Assembly (NCBI GenBank): GCA_043755595.1
Contig: JAYUSQ010000279.1
Coordinates: 12,238 to 76,237, forward strand
Length of the DNA stretch: 64,000 nucleotides
Direction of reading: 5' to 3'
Source of the DNA: VFZP01 sp043755595
GTDB lineage: Bacteria > Acidobacteriota > Terriglobia > Bryobacterales > Bryobacteraceae
Shown here: piece by piece, positions 53,841-62,803 of the stretch
Numbering within the stretch: position 1 is the stretch's first letter
How the letters are laid out: each line of letters starts with the position of its first letter
Notes under the pieces: model-generated
Database searches by the model: none
The model's input: the letters and a program-made list of their open reading frames with translations, nothing else
Told to the model about the DNA's origin: nothing
Translations under genes and position numbers: made by a program

Positions 53841-56800
53841 TTACTTCTTGCGAAGCTTGACCTTGGGCGCTAAAGGATAATCCTTCAGTTCCACCGTGAT
53901 CGCTTCCGATTCGAAGCCCGCCGCCGCAAAGGTCAGATTGTACGTTCCGGGCGGCAGCTTGATCTGCCCGCTCAGGCTCCGAATCACTGCCGGGCCGTCG
54001 TACTTCACATCAAAACGCGTATGTTCGATCGTCATGCTCGCGTTGCTCGGCTCGACACCCTGCAATTGCAGCAGCACTTCGATCCGCTCCAGTTGAGCAT
54101 CGGGGCCGCTCACCACGCCAGCTTGGCCCGGCCGGATATTGACGCGGAAACCGGCGCGCCGGTGATAACCCTTCAAGCGAAGTTCGAACTCCTGCCAGCC
54201 CTCAGGCAGATCGGAGCCGCTCGCATTACCTTGCGCATCCACGGTTGCCAGTAAGCGCCCGCCCACTAGAAAGATCTGTGTGCCGGGCCGCGCGCCTTGC
54301 AGTGACCATCGGCTTGGGCCGTCAGCCACCAACTTAAGCGTCACGCGCGCCGTCTGATTCTCAAGTACCGGAACAAAAGCCGATTCCGGATCCGCACGGA
54401 ACCCCGCCTTTTGAACGGCCAGTTTCCGGCGGCCCAAACTGAGGCCGCCCAGTAGATATTGGTTAGGCCCGGCTGGACGAAGCCCCGTCACGGGTTTGCC
54501 ATCCAACAAAAGCGTAAATCCCGGTTCGGTGATGGTGACCAGCACTGCGCCCTTGGCCGCTGTTACAACAGGTGGGGGCTCCACCGTAGGCTTCGGCTGT
54601 TCCACCGCAGGAGGCGTTTCGGGAACCGCCGTTGGCGGAACCTCGCTCACGACGGGCGGAGGAGGCGTCACCGGCGGGGCCGCTTGGCCACCGAAGAACG
54701 TGTAAGCCAGTAGCGCGATCACCAAGGCCGCGACCACACCCGCTCCGGCATAGAGCGCAATATTGGGCTTCTTCACCAGCGCCGCCGCTGGCGGCTCTTG
54801 CGGAGGCGCCTGTTTCTCCTGTTGCTGCGCCGGCTTGACGCCTTTGGGCGGCGCCACAGGTGGTGGCGTAATTGTCGGCTGCGGAATCGGAGCGGGCGGC
54901 GGCATCACGGTCCGAACCGATTGCGGCGCCGGAGCCAGCATCGTTTCGGCGTCGTCGAACTTCAGCGGAGGAGCCTTCGGCAACGCCGGGCCAGTCGCCG
55001 GACGGATCGTTACCGGATCCGGCGGAGGCGGTTTCATCATCGCGGTCCGGGTCTGCTCAAGCGCCCCGTGCAATTGCAGCAGCCGCTGATCCTCTGGATA
55101 CGACGCCAGACCTCGCGTGACGGCCGTCAGCGCATCGTCGATGTTCGACACCGCCTGCAACTGCCGGGCCTCGACCACGCAGCCTTCAACGTATTCAGCT
55201 CGTCGCCGATCCTCGAGCAAAGCCAGCAGACTACGCGCCATCGGGTTCGCCGGTTCAAGCCTCGCCGCCTCGCGCGCAAGTTTGTCGGCGGCGGCCCAAT
55301 CGTGATCCAGTTGCACACGTGCGTGCTTGACCAACGTCTCGACCAACGCCGAGCGAATCTGGGTATTGCTCTCGTCCATCTCGCGCGCCTGCCGCAGACT
55401 GGCTAAGCCTCGCTCAATCTGGCCGGCCTCACACAATCGCCGGCCCGTTTCGACCAGTTTCTCGGCTTGCGCCAATCGCCCCTGTCCCTTTAACGCGACC
55501 GCCTCCAGCGCCTCCAGTTCCGGATCGACGGGAAACTCAAGCGACGCCGTCGCCAGATGATCGAGCGCTTCCTGGAAGTGGCCGCGCCCAATCGATTGAT
55601 CCACCTTGCGAACCCAGTCGCGTTTGGCGTCGCCGCGCGATTGCTGTTCGCGCCGCGTGGCGACACGCTCGATCTCAAAATCCAATCCGGGATAGATCGG
55701 ATAGATCGAACGTAGCGTCTCCCACTGCGCCAGCGCCTCGGGATGTTGGCCATTCTCTTCATGGCCGCGCGCCTTCGTCACGATCCCGTTCACTAGATCG
55801 CGCTTGGACTCGGCCGCTCGCAACGCTCGTTCAAAGTGCCCTTCGCCCGGCCGCTCGGTCAGGGCCTGCTTCAGGATGCTGATGCGGCGATCGAGATCGC
55901 GCTCCTGCTCCACCTCCCGGTCGATCCGGGCGATATAGGCCGATTGATCCTGCCGCGCCTGTTGCTCGATATCCACCTTCAGCGCCTGGAACAGCGCGTG
56001 CTGCGGATATTTGGCCAACATCGCATCACAAGCCTTCGCCGCGCCTTTAAAGTTGCGCTCGTTCAAAAACCGCCGCGCTTCGGCATAAGTTGCGGTCAAC
56101 GTGTCGTGATCGGACCGGACCTGATTGTAGAAATTCTGGTAGACCGCGCCTTTATCGGGCGAAGCCGTTTCGGGAGCCCGCTTGTCCAGGTCGAGCACGC
56201 GCTCCATGTCGTTTAACGCTGCGCTGACTTCACCGCGCTGCCAGGAATCCATGGCTGCGTGATAGACCTGCTCCTTCTCCTTGCGCAGCCGCAGATAGTC
56301 CTGCTCGCGCTCCATTACCGACGAAAGCATCTTGCGCGCAGCGGTGTCGTCGGGGCGCAAGTGCAGGACGTTTTCCAGAGCCTGGCGCGCATGGCTGTAG
56401 GCGTGATTGCCCGCGTGTTGCTCGGCCAACTTCAGCCACCGGCTCACCTGCTCGGAGCTGCGGCGCGTTTCGATCTCGGTCTTCAACGTATAAGCGTCGG
56501 GGTTACCGGGATCGATCTGCAGTAGTTCCTGCACCTTGCTCAATGCCAGTTGGAATTCGTCCTCTTGGAGGAACCGTTTGGCGGTGCCAAGCCGCTGCTG
56601 AATAGCCCGCCCGCGCACGGCGTCGTCGACCCGCCGGCGCAACCCGGCAATGTCCGGATGCAGATAACCTTCCGCTTCCAGACCCGCCAGGACTTCATTG
56701 GCAAAGTCGAATTCGTCCGCCTCGACCGCTTTACGCGCTCGTTCCAAGCGAGGAAGAATTTTGCTTTCGTCGAATATGTCCAGCGGATCGCCGCGCAGCG

Positions 56801-57590
56801 CTTTTTGCAGGCAATCGCCATATTCGCGCACATGGGCGAAGCGGTGATACGGCTGCTTGGCCATCGCTTTATGGACTACCTGGCTGATGGCCCGGCTGAC
56901 CGCTTGGTTGAGTTCCGATACCGGCGGCGGAACCCGATTCAAGATCGCCTGAATGGTCTCGTCGGCGGTTGCGCCCTCAAATGGCCTGCGCCGCGAGAAA
57001 GCCTGATAGGAAACCACGGCTAACGAAAACAGATCCGATAGCGCCGTCGGCTTCTGCATGTGCAACTGCTCGGGGGCCATGTAATGCAGCGTGCCCTTCA
57101 GCGTCGTCGAAGTGCGCCCGTCGGCCAGATGCGCTACGCCGAAATCGATGATCTTCACCGAATCGTCGTCCATCACGAAAATATTGCTGGGCTTGATGTC
57201 GCGATGCACCAACCCCCGCTCATGCGCCGCATGCAACCCGCGCGCCGCCTGGCTCAACATGTCAACCACCGCGTCGGGTGTCAGGCGATGGCTGGCCGAG
57301 GCGATCAGTTTGTCGAGCGTCTGCCCCGCCAGCAGCGGCATCACAAAGTAGGGCCGCTTGCTGCCGTCGAATTCCATTTCGCCGACGTCGTAAATATCGA
57401 CGATGTTCGGGTGATTCAACGTCGCCAGGACTTGGCACTCGCGGTAGAAAAGATCCAGCATCGCCCGGTCCTGCACGTCGAGCAGGGTCTTGAGCGTGAC
57501 ATCACGCCGTGTCTCGTTGTCATAGGCTTTATAGACGGCGCCCATGCCGCCCCTGCCTAGGATCTCTTTCAGGAGATAACGCTGGGTCAT
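53841..57590 (-). CDS. Large Ser/Thr protein kinase with TPR-like repeats and PEGA-type C-terminus
   Basis: ATG 57590 gives 1249 aa. Kinase domain 5-265: Gly loop LGRGGMGAVYKA (11-22), Lys34, HRDIKPSN (129-136), DFG (149-151), MAPEQ. Then a long array of TPR-like helices (~300-880), a Pro-rich linker, a TM helix at about 943-963 and extracytoplasmic PEGA-like beta repeats (GAVLVTITEPGFTLLLDGKPVTG). A PASTA-free, PEGA-tailed Hanks kinase of acidobacterial/myxobacterial type. It faces the divergent sulfatase; targets unknown. Confidence 0.93.
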   Translation of the reverse strand: MTQRYLLKEILGRGGMGAVYKAYDNETRRDVTLKTLLDVQDRAMLDLFYRECQVLATLNHPNIVDIYDVGEMEFDGSKRPYFVMPLLAGQTLDKLIASASHRLTPDAVVDMLSQAARGLHAAHERGLVHRDIKPSNIFVMDDDSVKIIDFGVAHLADGRTSTTLKGTLHYMAPEQLHMQKPTALSDLFSLAVVSYQAFSRRRPFEGATADETIQAILNRVPPPVSELNQAVSRAISQVVHKAMAKQPYHRFAHVREYGDCLQKALRGDPLDIFDESKILPRLERARKAVEADEFDFANEVLAGLEAEGYLHPDIAGLRRRVDDAVRGRAIQQRLGTAKRFLQEDEFQLALSKVQELLQIDPGNPDAYTLKTEIETRRSSEQVSRWLKLAEQHAGNHAYSHARQALENVLHLRPDDTAARKMLSSVMEREQDYLRLRKEKEQVYHAAMDSWQRGEVSAALNDMERVLDLDKRAPETASPDKGAVYQNFYNQVRSDHDTLTATYAEARRFLNERNFKGAAKACDAMLAKYPQHALFQALKVDIEQQARQDQSAYIARIDREVEQERDLDRRISILKQALTERPGEGHFERALRAAESKRDLVNGIVTKARGHEENGQHPEALAQWETLRSIYPIYPGLDFEIERVATRREQQSRGDAKRDWVRKVDQSIGRGHFQEALDHLATASLEFPVDPELEALEAVALKGQGRLAQAEKLVETGRRLCEAGQIERGLASLRQAREMDESNTQIRSALVETLVKHARVQLDHDWAAADKLAREAARLEPANPMARSLLALLEDRRRAEYVEGCVVEARQLQAVSNIDDALTAVTRGLASYPEDQRLLQLHGALEQTRTAMMKPPPPDPVTIRPATGPALPKAPPLKFDDAETMLAPAPQSVRTVMPPPAPIPQPTITPPPVAPPKGVKPAQQQEKQAPPQEPPAAALVKKPNIALYAGAGVVAALVIALLAYTFFGGQAAPPVTPPPPVVSEVPPTAVPETPPAVEQPKPTVEPPPVVTAAKGAVLVTITEPGFTLLLDGKPVTGLRPAGPNQYLLGGLSLGRRKLAVQKAGFRADPESAFVPVLENQTARVTLKLVADGPSRWSLQGARPGTQIFLVGGRLLATVDAQGNASGSDLPEGWQEFELRLKGYHRRAGFRVNIRPGQAGVVSGPDAQLERIEVLLQLQGVEPSNASMTIEHTRFDVKYDGPAVIRSLSGQIKLPPGTYNLTFAAAGFESEAITVELKDYPLAPKVKLRKK

Positions 57591-57707
57591 TTTCTTCGGA
57601 ATGCCTTGGGAGTGTCCATCCGGGCACTGCTCCCTATTGTACTCTGGCGAAATTCGCGGCGAAAAAGGGGACGAATTGGAACGGCCCCTGAGATTCTGCG
57701 TCATCAT

Positions 57708-59213
57708 ATGCTGATGCAGACGTTGCACCCCACGCGCCGCACGGTCGTCTCCGGGCTCGCCGCTTCGCTCGGCGCCGCCGCGCCCTCTCCGCGCCCAAAT
57801 TTCTTATTCATTCTGGCCGATGACCATGCCGGTTATGTCCTCGGGGCCGCGGGCGACAAACAGGCGGAAACGCCTAACCTCGACAGGCTGGCCGCCGAAG
57901 GCACGCACTTCCGCCAGCACTTCTGCAACTCTCCGGTCTGCACTCCCTCGCGCCAGTCGTTCTTCACCGGCCTAATGCCATCGGCCGCGGGCGTCACCGT
58001 GTTGGCGACTCCGCTCTCCGAACAAAAACACACGCTCGCCAAACATTGCCAGGCCGCCGGGTACACGACCGGGGTGATCGGCAAAATGCATTTCAACACG
58101 CCATCGCGGCCTGGGTTGCATGGCTTTGATTACGCTCATTGCGAAGACGCAGTGAACAAGCTTTGGGCGAGCCGTCCGCACACTCCCCCAGCCGCCGAGG
58201 TCCGTCTGAAGCCACGCTGGCAGCCGTTCCGCGATCCTGCCGAAGTCTGGCTGAATGCGGACAAGCTCCCCTTCGGCCGATACGAAGCGGACATGAAGAG
58301 CACTCACATGGTGCGTGAGGCGGCTGAGTTCCTGGAACAAAATCGCGAGAAGCCTTTTGCCCTCTGGGTCAGTTTTCAAGAGCCGCACTCGCCCTACGAT
58401 TTTCCCATCGAAGACACATCGCGTTTTGACCCGCGCTCGTTCAGCGTGCCTCGCGTAGGACCGGAAGACGCGTGGCAAATCCCGCTCATCTTCCGCAATC
58501 TCACGCCGGAGCAAAAGCAAGGCATCGCGGCGGCTTACTATACGTCGGCGCGTTTTCTGGACCGCAATATTGGACGGGTGCTCACCAAACTGCGCGACCT
58601 GCACCTCGATGAGAACACCGTCGTCGTCTACATGGCCGATCACGGTTATTGCTTGGGCCAACACGGGCGCTTTGAAAAGCATTGCGGCTACGATCCCGCA
58701 TTGCACGTGCCGCTCATCGTCCGGCGGCCCGGCCGCGTGCGCGCGGGCCATCGCGTCGAAGACCTCACCGAGCACATCGACGTTACGCCAACCATCTGTG
58801 GCTTGCTGGGCATCGATCCGCTGCCAGGCATGCACGGCCAATCGCTGCTGCCATACCTCGAAGGCAAACGCCCCAGCCGCCCGCGCGATCACATTGTCAG
58901 CCAGTACCTGGAAAACGAGGAAGCCTTCGTTCGCACCAAGCGCTGGAAATACATCTATTGCAGCGGGCGCCGCGAACGAACCGACGGCTACAAAACCGAG
59001 CGGCCCACGCCCGGGCGATACCGCCGCTTATACGATCTAGTCAAGGACCCCGGCGAATTCACCGATGTCGCGGCGAAGAACCCCGCGACCGTTCGCACTC
59101 TGGAAGATCGATTGCTCACTCGCTTTCGGCTAACCCATCCGGAAGCAAGTCAGGAGCCCAACGGCGCCAATGAAGAGGCACTGGACTTTTATTTGCGGCC
59201 GAGGGACGCCTAG
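57708..59213 (+). CDS. Cys-type sulfatase, probably Tat-exported
   Basis: ATG 57708 gives 501 aa. N-terminus TRRTVVSGLAASLGAAA has the twin Arg of a Tat signal, then FILADDHAG (metal Asp pair). Catalytic site PVCTPSRQSFFTG contains CxPSR, where Cys becomes formylglycine. DHGYCLGQHGRFEKH and KRWKYIYCSGRRER complete the sulfatase pattern. Hydrolyses a sulfate ester, probably on polysaccharide or glycan. No anaerobic maturase (sulfatase-modifying enzyme) gene is in the window, so an FGE must act from elsewhere. Confidence 0.9.
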   Translation: MLMQTLHPTRRTVVSGLAASLGAAAPSPRPNFLFILADDHAGYVLGAAGDKQAETPNLDRLAAEGTHFRQHFCNSPVCTPSRQSFFTGLMPSAAGVTVLATPLSEQKHTLAKHCQAAGYTTGVIGKMHFNTPSRPGLHGFDYAHCEDAVNKLWASRPHTPPAAEVRLKPRWQPFRDPAEVWLNADKLPFGRYEADMKSTHMVREAAEFLEQNREKPFALWVSFQEPHSPYDFPIEDTSRFDPRSFSVPRVGPEDAWQIPLIFRNLTPEQKQGIAAAYYTSARFLDRNIGRVLTKLRDLHLDENTVVVYMADHGYCLGQHGRFEKHCGYDPALHVPLIVRRPGRVRAGHRVEDLTEHIDVTPTICGLLGIDPLPGMHGQSLLPYLEGKRPSRPRDHIVSQYLENEEAFVRTKRWKYIYCSGRRERTDGYKTERPTPGRYRRLYDLVKDPGEFTDVAAKNPATVRTLEDRLLTRFRLTHPEASQEPNGANEEALDFYLRPRDA

Positions 59214-59326
59214 CGTAGCCGCTCACTGTTCGGATTCGGACAAACTGAACACCTGCATCGCGATTTTTTATTTTGTTGGGAACGAAACAATTGTCCACCA
59301 CGTTCGTATGAGATAGAAAGGGAGAA

Positions 59327-59377
59327 CGTCTCCGCGTGACACCCTTTCCCCAACCATCCAAACGTTACGCGGAGACG
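59327..59377. repeat. 11-bp perfect inverted repeat, 29-nt loop
   Basis: CGTCTCCGCGT (59327-59337) and ACGCGGAGACG (59367-59377) are exact complements. It lies between the sulfatase and the BON gene. No T-tract follows, so it is not a standard terminator; a dimeric regulator site or a mobile-element relic are possible. Confidence 0.6.
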
Positions 59378-59429
59378 CCCTGATCCTGGGAATTATGCCT
59401 CTGGATCGGACCGGTGTTAAAATATCGGA

Positions 59430-59990
59430 ATGAAAGTAGCCATACTGCTGTTGACCCCGCTGTTGGCTGTCGCTCAAAGCGCCTCCGACTCGCAAGTGGA
59501 TCGCAATCGCGACCGCATCGTCAAGTCTGTCCGCAAGGAAATCCTGCGGCTCCCCTTCTACGGCCCGTTTGATTGGCTCACGTTTTCCGTCGACGGTTCA
59601 ACGGTAACCTTGAACGGCTCCACGGCGCGGCCCACCATCAAGACGGATTCCGAACGCGTGGTCAAGAAGATCGAAGGCGTGGACAAGGTTGTCAACAATG
59701 TCGAGGTCTTGCCCGTTGGTTCCAATGACGACCAGATCCGCCTGCGCACCTATCAGGCGATCATGAGCCAACCTGCGATGACCCGCTACGCGATTCGAGG
59801 ACCGAATTCACCGATTCACATCATCGTCAAGAACGGCAACGTTACGCTCGAAGGATTTGTCGGACTCGAACAGGACAAGATCATCGCGGGCATCCAGGCC
59901 AACGGCGTCTCGGGTGTGTTTTCGGTCAAGAATAATTTGCGCGTCGATGAATCGGTCGCCAAGAAGAAGAAGGTTCGCGACAAGGCCTAG
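59430..59990 (+). CDS. Periplasmic protein with two BON domains
   Basis: 186 aa. Signal peptide MKVAILLLTPLLAVAQS. BON domain 1 (~27-92: RIVKSVRKEILRLPFYGPF...VTLNGSTARP...VEGVDKVVNNVEVL) and BON domain 2 (~100-172: IRLRTYQAIM...GNVTLEGFVGLEQDK...FSVKNNLRV). BON domains bind phospholipid or proteins near membranes. A Lys-rich tail (KKKKVRDKA) ends the protein. REP-like copy 2 follows 10 bp later. Confidence 0.92.
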   Translation: MKVAILLLTPLLAVAQSASDSQVDRNRDRIVKSVRKEILRLPFYGPFDWLTFSVDGSTVTLNGSTARPTIKTDSERVVKKIEGVDKVVNNVEVLPVGSNDDQIRLRTYQAIMSQPAMTRYAIRGPNSPIHIIVKNGNVTLEGFVGLEQDKIIAGIQANGVSGVFSVKNNLRVDESVAKKKKVRDKA

Positions 59991-59999
59991 CGCCGATAA

Positions 60000-60023
60000 G
60001 TGGGACCGGCCTCCTGGCCGGTC
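60000..60023. repeat. REP-like hairpin, copy 2
   Basis: 24 nt differing at one position from 47091-47114 (C for T in the seventh base). Here the stem extends to GACCGGCC-TCCT-GGCCGGTC, 8 bp perfect. Right after the BON gene stop. Confidence 0.7.
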
Positions 60024-60073
60024 GATGGCTGGACCAGCAGTAGTCCTTCAGCCTTAAGTGAACGGTATTGGGC

Positions 60074-60475
60074 CTAGCGCCTTCGGCCCGGTCCCCTCAC
60101 CGCAGCGACATCCGTCGCATTGAAATCGTTCCCTTTGAAAAGCAGCGGTTCGCCGGACCACTGGGCCAAGGCGTACGACGCGCAATCTCCAAAATTGAGC
60201 CTCGCCTTATGGCGGCCCTTGCCAAAGCGCCGGAAAGCCGTGCGTGCGAAAGCGAGTTGTTCGCCGTCGAAAGCGACGATCTCAATCGAAGCCCTGCGCA
60301 GGAACAGATCAAGGTCGGCGGCGGCGTCTTCTCCTCTGCGCCCTTCCAATACCATTGCGGCTTCGAGTACTGAAACCGCCGAAATCAGACGGCGCGGAGC
60401 CTCTTCGATCCGGCTGGCGAACTCCGCCCTCTCCGCCTCGTTCTGCAGGATCGCCAGAACGGCGGACGTGTCCAA
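60074..60475 (-). CDS. vapC: VapC-like PIN-domain toxin
   Basis: A TTG at 60475 gives LDTSAVLAILQNEAERAEFASR as the N-terminus, the expected first strand with Asp of VapC. The longer frame adds unrelated sequence from the antitoxin. Later acidic residues at FDGEQLAFARTAFRR and NFGDCASYALAQ...FKGNDFNATD give the PIN metal site. 133 aa, a usual VapC length. It overlaps the antitoxin frame extensively because the antitoxin stop is missing. Confidence 0.75.
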   Translation of the reverse strand: MDTSAVLAILQNEAERAEFASRIEEAPRRLISAVSVLEAAMVLEGRRGEDAAADLDLFLRRASIEIVAFDGEQLAFARTAFRRFGKGRHKARLNFGDCASYALAQWSGEPLLFKGNDFNATDVAAVRGPGRRR

Positions 60476-60735
60476 TGTCGCCGAGTTGGCGCTCCGAATT
60501 CGTTGTAACCGAGGATTTCGTCGTCGGTAAGTTTCGAGAGGATGGGCCGATTCGCGCAACGCAACCCGATCGCGTTGAGATCATCGGCCAAGGAACGCCC
60601 CGAACGCGCCTGGCAAAGCCGCTCATACCGTTCCGCGACAGAGGCGCGAACAGCCTCCGTCAGCGTCTCTCCAGTCAGTTCTGCCAGCTTGCGGGCGAGC
60701 GTTTCGGTTTGGTCGTTCTTGATGCTGATCGGCAT
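60385..60735 (-). CDS. vapB: VapB-like antitoxin with lost stop codon
   Basis: 116 aa. The first ~82 residues are a normal short VapB/PSK-type antitoxin: MPISIKNDQTETLARKLAELTGET, then SLADDLNAIGLRCANRPILS, ending LTDDEILGYNEFG. Such proteins usually stop right after this. Here no stop is met and the frame runs 30 codons into vapC (APTRRHWTRPPFW...). So a point mutation or indel at about 60490 removed the stop. The antitoxin may still fold with a useless tail. Confidence 0.65.
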   Translation of the reverse strand: MPISIKNDQTETLARKLAELTGETLTEAVRASVAERYERLCQARSGRSLADDLNAIGLRCANRPILSKLTDDEILGYNEFGAPTRRHWTRPPFWRSCRTRRRGRSSPAGSKRLRAV

Positions 60736-60740
60736 GAATT

Positions 60741-60772
60741 CTACCTATCATCAACCGTATCATGAAAGGTAG
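60741..60772 (-). promoter_or_regulatory. CTACCT-N20-AGGTAG repeat upstream of vapBC
   Basis: CTACCT (60741-60746) and AGGTAG (60767-60772) are complementary, 6 nt upstream of the antitoxin ATG (60735). The span and location suit a VapB dimer operator. AT-rich DNA between the arms (TATCATCAACCGTATCATG) may hold the -10. Confidence 0.4.
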
Positions 60773-60867
60773 ATCTTCGCCGAAACTCGCTCCTAACCTA
60801 CTGTCACGGTCCCGCCGAATCGGCGTCGGCATCGTGAAACCTGAGGTCATGGTATTGCTTCGATGAT

Positions 60868-61062
60868 CTATCGAACGATGCCCCTATCCGCTTCCTCCGG
60901 CGCCTCTTCGCACAGAAGTTCCACGAACTGCTGATCCATCTGCGTCTTCCATTTGTCCGAAGCTGGCAAATGAAACTCATTCGCACTTTGGACGCTGTAT
61001 TTCCCCGTCTCTATGTTGTGAAGACCTGATAGCAAATCAGCCCGCCCCCGTAACGTTTCCAT
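60868..61062 (-). CDS. Small hypothetical protein
   Basis: 64 aa from ATG 61062: METLRGRADLLSGLHNIETG, acidic toward the C-terminus (LLCEEAPEEADRG). No family. It sits upstream of vapBC, spaced from the divergent DNA that follows by nothing recognisable. The composition is reasonable for a small regulator, but a chance frame cannot be excluded. Confidence 0.3.
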   Translation of the reverse strand: METLRGRADLLSGLHNIETGKYSVQSANEFHLPASDKWKTQMDQQFVELLCEEAPEEADRGIVR

Positions 61063-61101
61063 ATCTCGATATTTTGGTACACTCGCATCGCCCAGTCTGT
61101 C

Positions 61102-61818
61102 TCACCCTGCAAACTTCGCCGCCCGCGCTTCCTTCTTTTGTCGCGCCAGCAAGGGCGCATTCAAGAATTCAACCGCCGGTAACAGCGCGTGGATTCGCTT
61201 CTTCAACTCCGGCAGTAACTTCGGCGTCACCGCCAGCTCCGCGTCCAACTCAACAAACCAATACCACTGCTTGCGCCGCAGCAGCGAGTCCGCCGGATGA
61301 TCCGCCGGAAAGCCCTTGGGCGCGCGTGTTAACTGATCGCCTTTCACCTCGCCTAACAAAGTGCGAAACGACTTCGCCCCGGCGATCCGGTCGAACTCCT
61401 CGTGTCGATCGGCGAACAGCGTACGGAGCGCCAGAATCTCCTCTGCGCCCGGCATGTAAATACCGCCGCCGAAGTCGACAGACTCATGCGACACCGCGCA
61501 GTAGAATCCCGCGCCGGCATGTTTGTCCAGCAGGCGATGGTTGAAGTTCGCCGCGATATGGGTCTTGTAAGGCGTCTTGTCCTTGCTGAACCGCGTGTCG
61601 CGATAGATGCGGTAGATCGCCTTCTTCGGATCCGCGACATAGTCAGGCGCCACCTTGCTGAGCTCGGCGTTGAGTTCGGAAGTCAACGCTATCATCGGCG
61701 TCTTGACCTTCGCTTCAAATAGCTCACGGTGCGCTTCAAACCAATCCCTGTCGTTGTTCTTCTGTAAGTCTCGAAAGAAGGTCAACGCTTCTTTCGGAAA
61801 TCCTGGAAAGCCTGGCAT
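61102..61818 (-). CDS. DUF2461 domain protein
   Basis: 238 aa. Family pattern is clear: GFPKEALTFFRDLQKNNDRDWFEAHR, IYRIYRDTRFSKDKTPYKTHIAANF, GAGFYCAVSHESVDFGGGIYMPGA, and a C-terminal WFVELDAELAVTP. Conserved uncharacterised family. Divergent from murB with 22 bp between the starts. Confidence 0.92.
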   Translation of the reverse strand: MPGFPGFPKEALTFFRDLQKNNDRDWFEAHRELFEAKVKTPMIALTSELNAELSKVAPDYVADPKKAIYRIYRDTRFSKDKTPYKTHIAANFNHRLLDKHAGAGFYCAVSHESVDFGGGIYMPGAEEILALRTLFADRHEEFDRIAGAKSFRTLLGEVKGDQLTRAPKGFPADHPADSLLRRKQWYWFVELDAELAVTPKLLPELKKRIHALLPAVEFLNAPLLARQKKEARAAKFAG

Positions 61819-61840
61819 CGCGACTCCTCGCTACACTAAA

Positions 61841-62803
61841 ATGGTCTTGACGGTTTCCTCATTGTATCGACCCGGCCTTCATGTCGAAGAGCACGCGCCA
61901 CTCTCGGCCTACACGCGTTTTGGACTGGGCGGACCCGCTCGATTTCTGATCGATGCGTGGGAACCGGATGCATTTCTCGAAGCGCTCTCGCACACGCGCT
62001 CAAGTGGTCTGCCTTATGTCGTCCTCGGAGGCGGTTCCAATTTGTTGGTGTCCGACCGGGGCTACAACGGAACCGTGGTGCGGTATCGCGGTTCGCGTCT
62101 CGGCATGGCGGGCGGCGATGTCACCGTTGAGTCCGGCGCCGAATTGCAGTCGCTGGTCGACTTCACGATCGAAGAGGGCCGCTCGGGCCTTCATACGATG
62201 ACCCGTATTCCCGGTTGGGTGGGCGCGGCCCTCTATGGCAACGCCGGTGCGTACGGCCACTCGATCATGGAATCCGTCCATCGCGTGCGCTTCCATGATG
62301 GCGTCGGCGAGCGCTGGTTTTCCAATGCCGAGTGCCAGTTCGCGTATCGCGAAAGCGTCTTCAAGCGCCGCAAGGATTGGATCATTCTGTCAGCCGAAAT
62401 GCGGATGCGCGAAGCGGACCCCGCCGTCATGCGCGTCGAAGCGAACGAGATTCAAGCTGCGCGCGACGCCAAGTATCCGCCCACGATGAAGTGCGCTGGC
62501 AGCATCTTCAAGAACTGCTTGTTTCGAGAACTGCCCCAGGCCGCCGCCGCGGAAGTGCCGCCGAAACTCGTTCGCGATGGCAAGATACCGTCCGCCTGGT
62601 TTCTCGAACAGGTTGCCGCCAAGGGAATCCGGCGCGGAGATATTCAGGTGGCTGACTACCACGCCAACCTCATATACAATGACGGTCCGAACGCCACTGC
62701 CGCCGACGTGCGAGCCGTCATCGCCGAACTGAAGCAGCGCGTGTTCGAGCGATTTGCCTTCTGGCTCGAAGAGGAAGTGCAGTATGTCGGTTTCGACGAC
62801 TGA
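61841..62803 (+). CDS. murB: UDP-N-acetylenolpyruvoylglucosamine reductase MurB
   Basis: ATG 61841 gives 320 aa. FAD-binding domain: RFGLGGPARFLIDAW and YVVLGGGSNLLVSDRGYNG; then GAALYGNAGAYGHSI, and active-site Ser in CAGSIFKN, QVAAKGIRRGDIQVADYHANLI with the proton-relay residues. Makes UDP-MurNAc for peptidoglycan. No mur or ftsZ cluster here, so murB is on its own. The next gene starts inside its last codons (62784). Confidence 0.95.
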   Translation: MVLTVSSLYRPGLHVEEHAPLSAYTRFGLGGPARFLIDAWEPDAFLEALSHTRSSGLPYVVLGGGSNLLVSDRGYNGTVVRYRGSRLGMAGGDVTVESGAELQSLVDFTIEEGRSGLHTMTRIPGWVGAALYGNAGAYGHSIMESVHRVRFHDGVGERWFSNAECQFAYRESVFKRRKDWIILSAEMRMREADPAVMRVEANEIQAARDAKYPPTMKCAGSIFKNCLFRELPQAAAAEVPPKLVRDGKIPSAWFLEQVAAKGIRRGDIQVADYHANLIYNDGPNATAADVRAVIAELKQRVFERFAFWLEEEVQYVGFDD

